Shown in pieces: positions 34,504 to 43,520 of a DNA stretch of 64,000 nt. A program made the translations under genes and the position numbers. The DNA comes from Eubacterium aggregans. Lineage in GTDB: Bacteria; Bacillota; Clostridia; Eubacteriales; Eubacteriaceae. A model generated the notes under the pieces. The model did no database searches. It was not told the origin of the DNA and saw nothing but the letters and a program-made list of their open reading frames with translations. Positions within the stretch are counted from its first letter, which is position 1, and the number at the start of each line of letters is the position of its first letter. The DNA lies in NCBI RefSeq assembly GCF_900107815.1, contig NZ_FNRK01000005.1:62001-126000 (forward strand), given 5' to 3'.

Positions 34504-35106
34504 TTATTTAAGAATCCCATCCAGCATCAGGTTGACCTTCAGGACATTCACGGTCTTTTCCCCAAAGATCCCCAGGAATTTTCCTCGGGTGCATTCATCG
34601 ATAATCTGGTTAATTTCCGCGGCACTCTTTCCAGTGGTCTGGCTCAGTCGGCCCACCTGATAACGGGCTGCTGCCACCGAGATTTCAGGGTCCAGACCGC
34701 TGCCTGAGCCAGTGACCAAATCCACAGGTACCGGGTTATTCCCCTGGTCTGGGTGGGCAGCGGCGATCCTTGCTACCCGCTCCTTAATCTCTGCGCCATA
34801 GGCATCATCCCCAGGGCTTAAATTAGTGGGTGCGCCGTACAGCCTTAGCGTGCCGTCATCTCCCTGGATTGCGGTCCAGGCCTCGGGCCGTCCCCATAAA
34901 TGGTTGGTGGCCGTAAAGGGCTGTCCCATAAAGGCACTGCCATAGGCCACCCCGTCCACGGTTATAATGCTGCCGGTGCTCTGTTCGGGGAAAAGCAGGC
35001 GAGTTAAGCCCGTCATGACCCCAGTGTACAATACGCCGCAGATGATCATCATGATGGCCAGAAGCCCCAATGCCCGGAGCCCTGTCCCTTTTAAACTTGT
35101 ATTCAT
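34504..35106 (-). CDS. kdpC: KdpC subunit of potassium-transporting ATPase
   Basis: 200 aa from ATG 35106; longer in-frame starts exist but GGAGGA lies 4 bp before this ATG. One N-terminal membrane anchor (LGLLAIMMIICGVLYTGVMT) and a periplasmic-type extracellular domain with the family's LLFPEQSTGS, GQPF and VTGSGSGLDP segments. KdpC stabilises the KdpFABC complex. Begins 28 bp after the kdpB stop. Confidence 0.94.
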   Translation of the reverse strand: MNTSLKGTGLRALGLLAIMMIICGVLYTGVMTGLTRLLFPEQSTGSIITVDGVAYGSAFMGQPFTATNHLWGRPEAWTAIQGDDGTLRLYGAPTNLSPGDDAYGAEIKERVARIAAAHPDQGNNPVPVDLVTGSGSGLDPEISVAAARYQVGRLSQTTGKSAAEINQIIDECTRGKFLGIFGEKTVNVLKVNLMLDGILK

Positions 35107-35134
35107 CATTTCCTCCAATGTCCTGGGGTCTGGC

Positions 35135-37201
35135 TTATGCCACACCCAACAGCACTAAGATCATATCGATCAACTTAATACAGATAAACGGGGTGATGAT
35201 TCCCCCCAAACCGTAGATGAGCAGATTCCGGGAAAGCAGCTCCCCTGCAGGAACCTCCCGATATGCCACCCCCCGAAGGGCCAGGGGAATCAACGCCACA
35301 ATAACAAGGGCATTGTAGATAATGGCGGAAAGCACCGCTGTCATGGGGGAATGAAGCCCCATAATATTGAGGGCGGCCAGCCCCGGATACAGGACCATAA
35401 ACAGCGCCGGAATGATGGCAAAATACTTGGCTACATCATTGGCGATGCTAAAGGTGGTCAGGCTCCCCCGGGTCATGAGAAGCTGCTTGCCAATGCGCAT
35501 AATATCGATGAGCTTGGTGGGAGAGGAATCCAAATCCACCATATTCCCCGCCTCTTTAGCGGCCTGGGTCCCGGTGTTCATGGCCACAGCCACATCGGCC
35601 TGGGCCAGCGCCGGGGCATCGTTGGTTCCGTCCCCGGTCATGGCCACCAGATGGCCCTTGGCCTGGAGGTCCCGAATCATTTCAAGCTTGCCCTCGGGGG
35701 TGGCTTCCGCCAGAAAATCGTCCACACCGGCTTCCCCGGCGATGGCGGCTGCGGTCATGGGGTTGTCCCCGGTGATCATAATGGTCCGGATCCCCATCTT
35801 ACGCAAGTCTGAGAATTTTTCCTTCACCCCATCCTTTACAATATCCTTTAAGTGAATGACCCCGAGGATACGATGGTCCTTGGCCACCACCAGAGGAGTT
35901 CCCCCCTGTCCGGCAATGTCCTTAACCACCCGATCGCACGCGTCACTGTAACGCCCACCGGCCTCGACTGCATAATCCCGGACGGCTTCTGCCGCCCCCT
36001 TGCGGATCTCGATGCCGTCGTGATCCACCCCGCTCATCCGAGTTTTAGCCGTAAAGCCAATAAAGGTCATTCCCTCTCCGACAACCCGTCCCCGAAGACC
36101 ATATTTTTCTTTGGCCAGGATTACCACGCTCCGGCCCTCAGGGGTTTCATCGGCTAAGCTGGACAGCTGGGCCGCATCGGCCAGCTCCGCTTCGCTGGCT
36201 CCATCCACGGGAATGAAGGCGCAGGTCTGGCGGTTCCCCAGGGTGATGGTTCCGGTTTTATCGAGCATTAGGGTATCCACATCCCCGGCGGCTTCAATGG
36301 CTCGGCCGCTCATGGCTAGGACATTGGCCTGGTTCAGCCGGCTCATCCCTGCAATCCCAATGGCCGACAGCAAAGCCCCGATGGTGGTAGGTACCAGACA
36401 GACCAGCAGGGCCACCAAGGTGGTGACTGAGGTGGGATTATGCACCCCGATGAGCTGGGCTGAAAATGCGGAGTAGGCATATAAGGCCATGGTGACTAAA
36501 ATAAAGATAATGGATAGGGCCACCAGAAAGATTTCCAAGGCCATTTCGTTGGGTGTCTTTTTCCGGGAGGCCCCTTCCACCATGGCGATCATCTGATCCA
36601 AAAAGCTTTTACCGTTTTCACTGGTCACCTGGATGACCAGCCAATCGGACAGCACGGTGGTCCCGCCGGTAACCGCACTGCGGTCCCCGCCACTTTCCCG
36701 GATAACCGGAGCGGATTCCCCAGTAATGGCGGATTCATCCACCGAAGCCGCCCCATCGATGACATCGCCATCGGCAGAAATCTGTTCTCCGGCGGCCACC
36801 ACCACCAAATCACCCTTTTTAAGCTGGGTCGAAATCACTTCTTCCCATGCTTCCCGGTTCACCACATCCATTATGCGATGGGCCATAACATTCTGTCGGG
36901 CCGCCCGAAGGGACTCGGCCTGGGCCTTTCCCCGCCCTTCGGCAATGGCTTCGGCAAAATTGGCAAAAAGCACCGTCAGACAAAGAATGATGGCAATGGC
37001 CAGGGTATAGCCACCGGGGGCATCTGAAATACCAAACAACGAGAGGATAAAAAGCCCTGTCGTGAGAATGGCTGAAATATAAACCAGCAGCATCACTGGG
37101 TTTTTGGCCTAGGTGCGGGGTGCCAGCTTTGCAAAGGCATCCTTCACCGCTCCCAGAACCATCTGACGATCCGCCAGAACACTTTTTTCTTGAGTTTTCA
37201 T
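35135..37201 (-). CDS. kdpB: KdpB ATPase subunit with in-frame TAG at codon 31
   Basis: Homology to KdpB starts at ATG 37201 and runs to the stop at 35135, 688 codons plus stop, the usual length. P-type motifs are present: AITGES, the phosphorylation loop DKTGTITLG, and [16 protein letters not shown]. Codon 31, at 37111-37109, is TAG. The frame continues uninterrupted on both sides: upstream ends LAPRT and downstream resumes [12 protein letters not shown], a match to the KLNP...NPVMF region of other KdpB proteins, where the residue is Gln or similar. It may be a nonsense mutation (CAG to TAG), reinitiation at ATG 37096, or decoding as pyrrolysine, as some related methylotrophic acetogens encode pyl genes. 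The other kdp genes are intact. Confidence 0.85.
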
Positions 37202-37212
37202 CGTATTCACCT

Positions 37213-39024
37213 TTATATGGACAGACTGAAGAATTCAGCCAGGGGCCCCAGGGACAGTGCCGGGAAGAAGCTTAACGCCCCAATGAGCAGTACCACAACA
37301 ATGAGCAGGAAAACAAAGATTGGCCCCGTGGTCGACAGGGTCCCTGCCGTGACGGCCACCTTTTTCTTTGCTGCCAAACTGCCGGCAATGCCCAGAATTC
37401 CAAAAATCGGCACAAATCGCACACCGAGCATAATGATGCCCAGGCTCAGATTAAAGAAGAGGGTGTCGGCTTTAAATCCGGCAAAGGCCGAGCCATTATT
37501 GCCCCCGGCAGAGGAATAGGCGTAGAGCATTTCCGACAGACCATGGGGACCACTGTTACTTAAGCTCGCCATGGTGTCCGGGAGCAGGGCGGCAATCCCA
37601 CTGCCCATTAAAATGGCCACCGGTGTGGCCAGGCAGACCAACACCGCCATCTTCATCTCGTAGGGCTCGATCTTTTTCCCCAGATATTCCGGGGTTCGCC
37701 CTACCATCAGCCCGGCGATAAACACCGTGAGAATAGCAAAGGCCAGCATTCCATAGAGGCCGCAGCCCACACCGCCGAAGACCACCTCGCCCAGCTGCAT
37801 CAGCAGCATGGTCATCATCCCACCCAAGGGAGTGTAGCTGTCGTGCATGGAATTCACCGATCCATTGGAGGCCGCCGTCGTAAAGGCTGCCCAGGTGGCG
37901 GAAGACGCAATGCCGAAGCGGGCTTCCTTTCCTTCCATATTGCCCCCCGCCTGGTCGGCCACGGTCAGATTCACTGCGCCCCCGGCTGACAGCTGAGGCG
38001 TGGCCGCCTGTTCACTCACGGCGACGCTGGCCAAAGCCACCATCAATAGAATGAACATCGCCGCGAAAATAGCCCGGCCCTGCTTCTTATCCTTCACCGC
38101 TCGGCCAAAGCTGAAGCACAGGGCCATGGGAATCAGCAAAATAGAGATAACCTCCAAGAAATTTGAGAAAGGGGTCGGGTTTTCCAAGGGATGGGCAGAA
38201 TTGACGCCGTAGAATCCCCCACCGTTGGTCCCGAGCTGCTTAATGGCGATCTGGCTGGCCCCTGGTCCCAGGGGGATGGTTTCTTCATTGACCACGGTCG
38301 CTCCTGGCACCGGTGCTCCATCCACCGTCACCACACCATCTTGAATGACCCCACCAGCAATCAGCCTTCCCTGGGCATCCACTGCCACCGGTTCCACCAG
38401 CTTAACCGTTTGTCCGGGCTGAAAGGTCTGTACTACCCCCTGGGAGGCGATGCCCACCGTTAAAATAATGGACAGGGGCAACAGGATATACAGGGTTCCC
38501 CGGGTCAGGTCGATCCAGAAATTGCCCAGGCCCTTCTTTTGAACCTTCATAAAACCACGAATCAGGGCAAAAAGTACGGCAATCCCCGTAGCTGCTGAAA
38601 CAAAATTCTGGACCGTCAGCCCCAGGGCCTGGGAGAGATAACTTAGCTGGAATTCCCCGCTGTAGGCCTGCCAATTGGTATTGGTCACAAAGCTGATGGC
38701 GGTGTTCAGGGCCAAATCCCAGGGCATTCCGGGGATTTGCATGGGGTTGCCGGGAAGCACCCCCTGGAGCATCAGCAGCACCCATAAAAAGACCAGCCCA
38801 AAAAGATTAAAAATCAGAACCGAGAGCAAATACTGTTTCCAGCCCATCTCCTCCTCCGGATTGATGTGGAGCACCCGGTAGATCAGACTTTCACAGGGCT
38901 TTAACACCGCCGATAAAAACACCCGTTCCCCGGACATCACCTTATTGATATACATTCCCAGGGGGATGGCTAAGGCCACCAGGACCATTAAGTATAATGC
39001 GTATTCCAGAATTAAAGCACTCAT
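37213..39024 (-). CDS. kdpA: KdpA potassium-binding subunit
   Basis: 603 aa, somewhat longer than E. coli KdpA (557) because of an insertion in an extracellular loop (~200-240, Pro/Val rich). Selectivity-filter-like segments TNTNWQAYSGE, GTNGGGFYGVNSAHPLENP and AGGNNGSAFAGF are visible, as are ~10 hydrophobic helices. KdpA is the channel-like subunit that binds K+. Start ATG overlaps the kdpF stop (ATGA), and 11 bp separate its end from kdpB. Confidence 0.95.
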   Translation of the reverse strand: MSALILEYALYLMVLVALAIPLGMYINKVMSGERVFLSAVLKPCESLIYRVLHINPEEEMGWKQYLLSVLIFNLFGLVFLWVLLMLQGVLPGNPMQIPGMPWDLALNTAISFVTNTNWQAYSGEFQLSYLSQALGLTVQNFVSAATGIAVLFALIRGFMKVQKKGLGNFWIDLTRGTLYILLPLSIILTVGIASQGVVQTFQPGQTVKLVEPVAVDAQGRLIAGGVIQDGVVTVDGAPVPGATVVNEETIPLGPGASQIAIKQLGTNGGGFYGVNSAHPLENPTPFSNFLEVISILLIPMALCFSFGRAVKDKKQGRAIFAAMFILLMVALASVAVSEQAATPQLSAGGAVNLTVADQAGGNMEGKEARFGIASSATWAAFTTAASNGSVNSMHDSYTPLGGMMTMLLMQLGEVVFGGVGCGLYGMLAFAILTVFIAGLMVGRTPEYLGKKIEPYEMKMAVLVCLATPVAILMGSGIAALLPDTMASLSNSGPHGLSEMLYAYSSAGGNNGSAFAGFKADTLFFNLSLGIIMLGVRFVPIFGILGIAGSLAAKKKVAVTAGTLSTTGPIFVFLLIVVVLLIGALSFFPALSLGPLAEFFSLSI

Positions 39025-39110
39025 CTCTTGTCACCTCGAATCAGTATGACACAATAATAAACAAGCAACCCCAAAGCAACTGCCCCAATAATTGGTATGA
39101 CAATGGTCAT
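39021..39110 (-). CDS. kdpF: KdpF small membrane subunit
   Basis: 29 codons from ATG 39110 with AGAGGTG upstream, encoding one hydrophobic helix (VIPIIGAVALGLLVYY) with a basic C-terminus (RGDKR). The size, position before kdpA and the ATGA overlap with it identify KdpF, which stabilises the Kdp complex. It was found by reading this stretch directly. Confidence 0.88.
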   Translation of the reverse strand: MTIVIPIIGAVALGLLVYYCVILIRGDKR

Positions 39111-39145
39111 TTTATGCACCTCTTTCTATTTGATGACAAAATTTT

Positions 39146-39171
39146 AACACCATCTGTATAAAGATGGTGTT
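39146..39171 (-). promoter_or_regulatory. Inverted repeat upstream of kdpF
   Basis: Perfect 9-bp arms AACACCATC / GATGGTGTT with an 8-bp spacer, 36 bp before the kdpF start. It may be a KdpE operator or an RNA hairpin in the leader; no T-run follows in the gene direction beyond AAAATTTTG. Confidence 0.45.
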
Positions 39172-39215
39172 AGGGTTTGGGGATTGGTATTAAGATTGTA
39201 TAAAAATGAGATTCT

Positions 39216-39710
39216 CTATTCCCCCAGCCCGTACATCATCCGGCAAAGCTTCTTGCCCGCGTGGGTTTTAAAGATATTCCGGTAGGCGGCCATCACGCTC
39301 TTTTTCTCAGCCCCATCCTCGTACATATTCACCAGGAAATCTGCCTCTACCAGGATTTGATGGTCCTTTCCCTGGATATCGGTATAGCTGTGGTGGTTGG
39401 CTACCAAAGAGCTCACCCGGGCAATGATAACATCATCGTAGCCCAATCGGTCAAGCAGGGCTTCAGCTTCGGCGGGTCCCATTTCCTCCTGGATTTTACC
39501 ATCGCACCGACCGTATTTTTCTTCCCCTACCTTTATGCCAATATCGTGGACCAGGGCAGCCACCTCCAAGACCTCCTGATCCACCGAATCGATTTTCTCC
39601 ATCTGCCCGATGAGAGAAGCCAGACTATGTACCTTTAAAAAATGCTGGATGCGCTTGGGATCACCGTTATAATATTCCATCATCGCCAGGGTTAATTGAT
39701 TTGTGTCCAT
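39216..39710 (-). CDS. HD-domain phosphohydrolase-like protein
   Basis: 164 aa. Metal-binding pattern of the HD superfamily: H near residue 28 (KVHSLA), VHDIG at ~53-57, NHHSYTD and EADFLVN in the second half. Single-domain HD proteins of this size hydrolyse nucleotides or act as uncharacterised phosphohydrolases. No operon partner; it lies between kdp and the divergent hflX. ATG 39710 after a GGAGG in AGGAGGCCCC. Substrate not determinable. Confidence 0.8.
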   Translation of the reverse strand: MDTNQLTLAMMEYYNGDPKRIQHFLKVHSLASLIGQMEKIDSVDQEVLEVAALVHDIGIKVGEEKYGRCDGKIQEEMGPAEAEALLDRLGYDDVIIARVSSLVANHHSYTDIQGKDHQILVEADFLVNMYEDGAEKKSVMAAYRNIFKTHAGKKLCRMMYGLGE

Positions 39711-39816
39711 AAAGGGGCCTCCTTGAATTGTGTTTTTATTGTTTTATTATAAGCCCCCCATGCTATAATAAAATTAAATGAATAATGGCTTAAGCCATTT
39801 TAATAAAGGATAAAAC

Positions 39817-41655
39817 ATGAGCGAACTAAAAGCCGAGGGTGTGCGTAAAAGCATCCTCAACGAATTAAATAATTTAAAGGGCACAGCGATGGAAGAGGGG
39901 CGCCTGCTGGACGAAACCGTCCTAAAGCTCCTCACCGACATCACCCTCAAGCTGAACCGGGAGGTCCTCCTCATGCTGGACGACCACAACGTCATCCACA
40001 ACGTTGCCCTGGGGGATGTGAATACCGTGGCCTTTGGCGATGCCAAAATGGAAACCACCGCCATCGGACTAAACCGCATCCGGGTCATTCACACCCATCC
40101 CGGGGGCAATCCCCATCTCTCCGATGAGGACCTCTCCGCAGCGGTCCGTCAGCGCCTGCAGTGCATGGTCGCCGTGGGTGTCGCCCCGGACGGGACCAAC
40201 CGCTTCGGCATCGGCCTGCCCATGGTGGAGGACGAGGCCCTGGTGTACCGCTACGCCTTGGTGGATTCATTAAAGCGTTTAAATGCCCTGGATGTGTCGG
40301 GCTATGCCGCCCTGGCCTCAAGGGAGCTGCGCCGCCTGCCGGGGGCCGGCTTTGACACCGTGGATACCGAGGAGCGGGCCCTGCTCCTTGGGGTGGATTT
40401 AGGCACCCGGGGCATCGGCATCGATCTGGCCTCCTCCATGGAAGAGCTGCGCCGCCTAGTGGAAACCGCCGATGGCCGGGTGGTCGATGTGGTTACCCAA
40501 AGCCGCAGCCAAATCGACCCCGTCTTTTATCTGGGGAAGGGAAAGCTTCGGGAGATTGTGCGCCTCGTCCAGAATGCCGACGCCAACCTCATCGTCGCCA
40601 ATGACGAGCTGAATTCCAACCAGATTGCCTGTATCGAATCCCTTACCGGGTGTAAAACCATCGACCGCACCACCATCATCTTAGATATCTTCGCCCGCCA
40701 CGCCAAGACCAGAGAGGGGAAGCTCCAGGTCGAACTGGCCCAACAAAAATATCGCATGGGCCACCTCAAGGGCCTGGGCATCGTCCTCTCTCGAACCGGT
40801 GGGGGCATTGGCACCCGGGGCCCTGGGGAGAAGAAGCTGGAAACCGATCGGCGCCATATCCGCCGTCAGATTGACGAGCTTCTGAGCCGCCTGGAGCGCA
40901 TTGACAAGAGTAACGCTCTGGGTGCCAAACAGCGAACCCGTAACCAGGTCCGCACGGTCGCCCTAGTGGGCTACACCAACTCCGGTAAAAGCACCCTGTT
41001 CAACCGCCTGACCGACAGCGATGTGGTCATGCAGGATGGACTCTTTATCACCCTGGATTCCACCATGCGTCAAATCAATCCGGAATATGGCAATTACCTG
41101 CTCTCAGATACTGTCGGTTTTATCGAAAAGCTCCCCCATGACCTGGTCACCGCCTTCCGGACCACCTTAAAGGAGGTGGATGATGCCGATTTACTCCTCC
41201 ATGTGGTGGATGCCGCCGGGCCCCACGCCCAGGCCCAAATGGCCGTGGTGGATGAGGTCCTGGGGAGCATCGGTGCCGGACACCAGGATATTTTGGTCGT
41301 GTATAATAAAATTGACCTTCTGGATGAAGAGGGCGCCCTGGCCTTACAAAATCGGGCTGAACGGGAAGGGGCGGTGTGCATCTCTGCTCGGGAAGGCCTG
41401 GGCATCGACAGCCTCACCGCCGCCATCTCCACCCATCTGGGAGGCGGTACCTGCACACGTCAATTCCTTATTCCCTACACCCACAGCAAGGCGCTGGCTG
41501 CCCTCCACCAAAAAGCAGAGGTCACCCAAATGGATTATGTGGAAGCGGGCACCCAGGTTACGGCTATCACCGATCAGGATTTCCCCAGCCACCGTTTTGA
41601 AGCCTATGCACTGACAGAGGAGGATCATGGAACAGGATTACCGGACAATTCTTGA
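39817..41655 (+). CDS. hflX: GTPase HflX with N-terminal JAMM-like domain
   Basis: 612 aa, about 180 longer than E. coli HflX (426). Residues ~195-612 are HflX: GKGKLREI, GCKTIDRTTIILDIF, the glycine-rich RTGGGIGTRGPGE linker, Walker A GYTNSGKST, DTVGF and YNKIDLL. HflX splits or rescues stalled 70S ribosomes. The extra N-terminal ~190 residues contain H92-T-H94-P-G-G and S102...D105, the pattern of JAB/MPN (JAMM) metalloprotease-like domains. Long HflX forms occur in Clostridia; the role of the extra domain is unknown. The gene overlaps the next, yigZ, by 29 bp. Confidence 0.92.
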   Translation: MSELKAEGVRKSILNELNNLKGTAMEEGRLLDETVLKLLTDITLKLNREVLLMLDDHNVIHNVALGDVNTVAFGDAKMETTAIGLNRIRVIHTHPGGNPHLSDEDLSAAVRQRLQCMVAVGVAPDGTNRFGIGLPMVEDEALVYRYALVDSLKRLNALDVSGYAALASRELRRLPGAGFDTVDTEERALLLGVDLGTRGIGIDLASSMEELRRLVETADGRVVDVVTQSRSQIDPVFYLGKGKLREIVRLVQNADANLIVANDELNSNQIACIESLTGCKTIDRTTIILDIFARHAKTREGKLQVELAQQKYRMGHLKGLGIVLSRTGGGIGTRGPGEKKLETDRRHIRRQIDELLSRLERIDKSNALGAKQRTRNQVRTVALVGYTNSGKSTLFNRLTDSDVVMQDGLFITLDSTMRQINPEYGNYLLSDTVGFIEKLPHDLVTAFRTTLKEVDDADLLLHVVDAAGPHAQAQMAVVDEVLGSIGAGHQDILVVYNKIDLLDEEGALALQNRAEREGAVCISAREGLGIDSLTAAISTHLGGGTCTRQFLIPYTHSKALAALHQKAEVTQMDYVEAGTQVTAITDQDFPSHRFEAYALTEEDHGTGLPDNS

Positions 41656-42265
41656 GGATTGTGAAATTGAAATTGAAATAAAAAAATCCCGATTTATCGG
41701 CCGGGTATACCATGTAGAGGATGAAACCGCCATTGAAGAAATTATTTCCCGGGTGAAGAAGGAGCACTACAAGGCTACCCATGTGTGCTCTGCCTACGTC
41801 CTCCACACCGTCCCCGAGCGCCAAAAATCCAATGACGATGGCGAGCCCTCGGGTACTGCAGGCAAGCCCATCCTGGAGGTCATTCATAAGCGGACGTTAA
41901 AAAATGTCCTCGTCCTCGTCATCCGCTACTTTGGGGGCATTAAGCTGGGAGCCGGGGGACTCATTCGGGCTTACTCCGGCTGTGCCGCCGAGGTCATCGC
42001 CCAGTCCTCCATCATTAAAAAGCAATACTCCGACTGCCTCTCCCTGGAAATTGATTATCCCCAATACGGGGGACTCCTCAATAAGCTGACGGAGTGGGGC
42101 TACACCCCCATCGCCGAGGACTTTGGAGAGAAAGTTACCCTGGATTTCTACCTCCCCGTGGCTGAAACCGAGGGCTTTATCAGCATGATTCGGGATGCCA
42201 CCAATGACCGATTTGACTATGCGGTATTGGAGCAGCGGTTTGTGGATGTGGTGGAGAAGGCGTAA
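41627..42265 (+). CDS. yigZ: YigZ/IMPACT-family protein
   Basis: 212 aa. N-terminal UPF0029/IMPACT domain with EIEIKKSRFIGRVYHV, the DDGEPSGTAGKPILE signature and VLVIRYFGGIKLGAGGLIRAY, then a smaller C-terminal ferredoxin-like domain. Bacterial YigZ proteins are of unclear function, thought to bind RNA or ribosome-associated factors; IMPACT in eukaryotes regulates Gcn2. It overlaps the 3' end of hflX by 29 bp, consistent with a shared ribosome-stress role (inference). Confidence 0.92.
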   Translation: MEQDYRTILEDCEIEIEIKKSRFIGRVYHVEDETAIEEIISRVKKEHYKATHVCSAYVLHTVPERQKSNDDGEPSGTAGKPILEVIHKRTLKNVLVLVIRYFGGIKLGAGGLIRAYSGCAAEVIAQSSIIKKQYSDCLSLEIDYPQYGGLLNKLTEWGYTPIAEDFGEKVTLDFYLPVAETEGFISMIRDATNDRFDYAVLEQRFVDVVEKA

Positions 42266-42298
42266 AGACGATTAAAGCGCCCCTTCGCTGGTGCCCAT

Positions 42299-43459
42299 CT
42301 ATTTCCCATCATACCCTTCCAAAAACCGATGCCGCACCCCACCCTGTTTATAGCCGATAACGGCGTCCAGGCAGACATTTTCCACACTTTTAAAGATATT
42401 ATTCTCCACATGGGGGTTGGTTTTCTTCAGCTCGGCAATGAGGTGCTTGATTTCCACCCGTTTCGATCCGCCATCCCCCATGCTCTTCCCTTCCAGGGAG
42501 CAGGTATGCGTAAAATGACAGGCACACTGGATGAAATGGAGGTCATTATCATCCCGCCAAGCTTTGATATCATCCTCCCGAACGAGGTATAGGGGGCGAA
42601 TGAGCTCCATTCCCTCAAAATTCGTGCTGTGAAGCTTGGGCATCATGGTCTGAACCTGACCGCCGTAGAGCATCCCCATGAGGATGGTCTCAATCACATC
42701 GTCAAAATGATGGCCCAGGGCGATTTTATTACAGCCCCGCTCCTTGGCCGCATTGTACAGATGCCCCCGACGCATTCTGGCACACAGATAGCAGGGGGAT
42801 TTTTCAATGTTCACCACCGCATCAAAGATCTGACTGTCAAAGATTTCGATGGGAATCCCCATTAGCCTGGCATTCCCCTCAATGACCTGGCGGTTGACCG
42901 GGCTATACCCCGGGTCCATCACTAAAAACACCAGCTCAAAGGGGATTTTATTATGGCGCTTCAGCTCCTGAAAAAGCTTAGCCATGAGCATGGAGTCCTT
43001 TCCCCCGGAGATGCATACCGCAATTTTATCCCCAGGCTCGATGAGAGCATACTCCACCACGGCCTTGGTAAATCGTCCCAAAAGCTTTTTGTGATATTTC
43101 TTTTGAAGGCTTTTCTCAATGGTCTGATTCCGATCCGTTTTTTTAAGATCCTTCTGAATGGCCCCAAGGAGCCATTCCCGATAGCCCCCCATCAGATTCG
43201 CCGCCCGATAGCCCCGGTCCACCAGGGCATCAACGGTCGCCTCACTTAAGAGGCCCTGGATACAATAGGGAATGATAAGCTTATCCAGAGGCAGCGCACA
43301 GCCTTCTGCCAACAGCTCCCCCTCATCCATGCGGATGGCTCCGGGGATATGGCCCAGGGTGTAGGCGGCTTCATCCCGGATATCGATGAGGATATATTCC
43401 TCTGAGGATAATTTGTCTAATTCCCCCAGAGTAATGGTTGTTTCATTATTATTGGTCAT
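42299..43459 (-). CDS. Rhodanese-TtcA-like fusion (tRNA 2-thiolation family)
   Basis: 386 aa. Residues ~5-105 are a rhodanese domain with a candidate persulfide Cys, C66 in PYCIQG. Residues ~125-385 are a PP-loop ATPase of the TtcA/TtuA group: SGGKDSMLM near 150, the CYLCARMRRG motif and CHFTHTC farther on, Cys groups that bind a [4Fe-4S] cluster or zinc. TtcA thiolates tRNA cytidine 32. Fusing a sulfurtransferase to it would supply sulfur in cis. The fusion is one frame; start ATG 43459 with AAAGGATTGGAG upstream. No operon partner. Confidence 0.85.
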   Translation of the reverse strand: MTNNNETTITLGELDKLSSEEYILIDIRDEAAYTLGHIPGAIRMDEGELLAEGCALPLDKLIIPYCIQGLLSEATVDALVDRGYRAANLMGGYREWLLGAIQKDLKKTDRNQTIEKSLQKKYHKKLLGRFTKAVVEYALIEPGDKIAVCISGGKDSMLMAKLFQELKRHNKIPFELVFLVMDPGYSPVNRQVIEGNARLMGIPIEIFDSQIFDAVVNIEKSPCYLCARMRRGHLYNAAKERGCNKIALGHHFDDVIETILMGMLYGGQVQTMMPKLHSTNFEGMELIRPLYLVREDDIKAWRDDNDLHFIQCACHFTHTCSLEGKSMGDGGSKRVEIKHLIAELKKTNPHVENNIFKSVENVCLDAVIGYKQGGVRHRFLEGYDGK

Positions 43460-43520
43460 GGATTCTCCAATCCTTTCCGTGTTTTCATCTGTTTAGGATT
43501 TTCGAATACCATCATACCAT

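Noticed and set aside
35135-37096. KdpB as a separate 653-aa protein starting at 37096
   Set aside because: The conserved N-terminal residues are encoded in frame upstream of the TAG from ATG 37201, directly after kdpA; treated as one gene with an internal stop.
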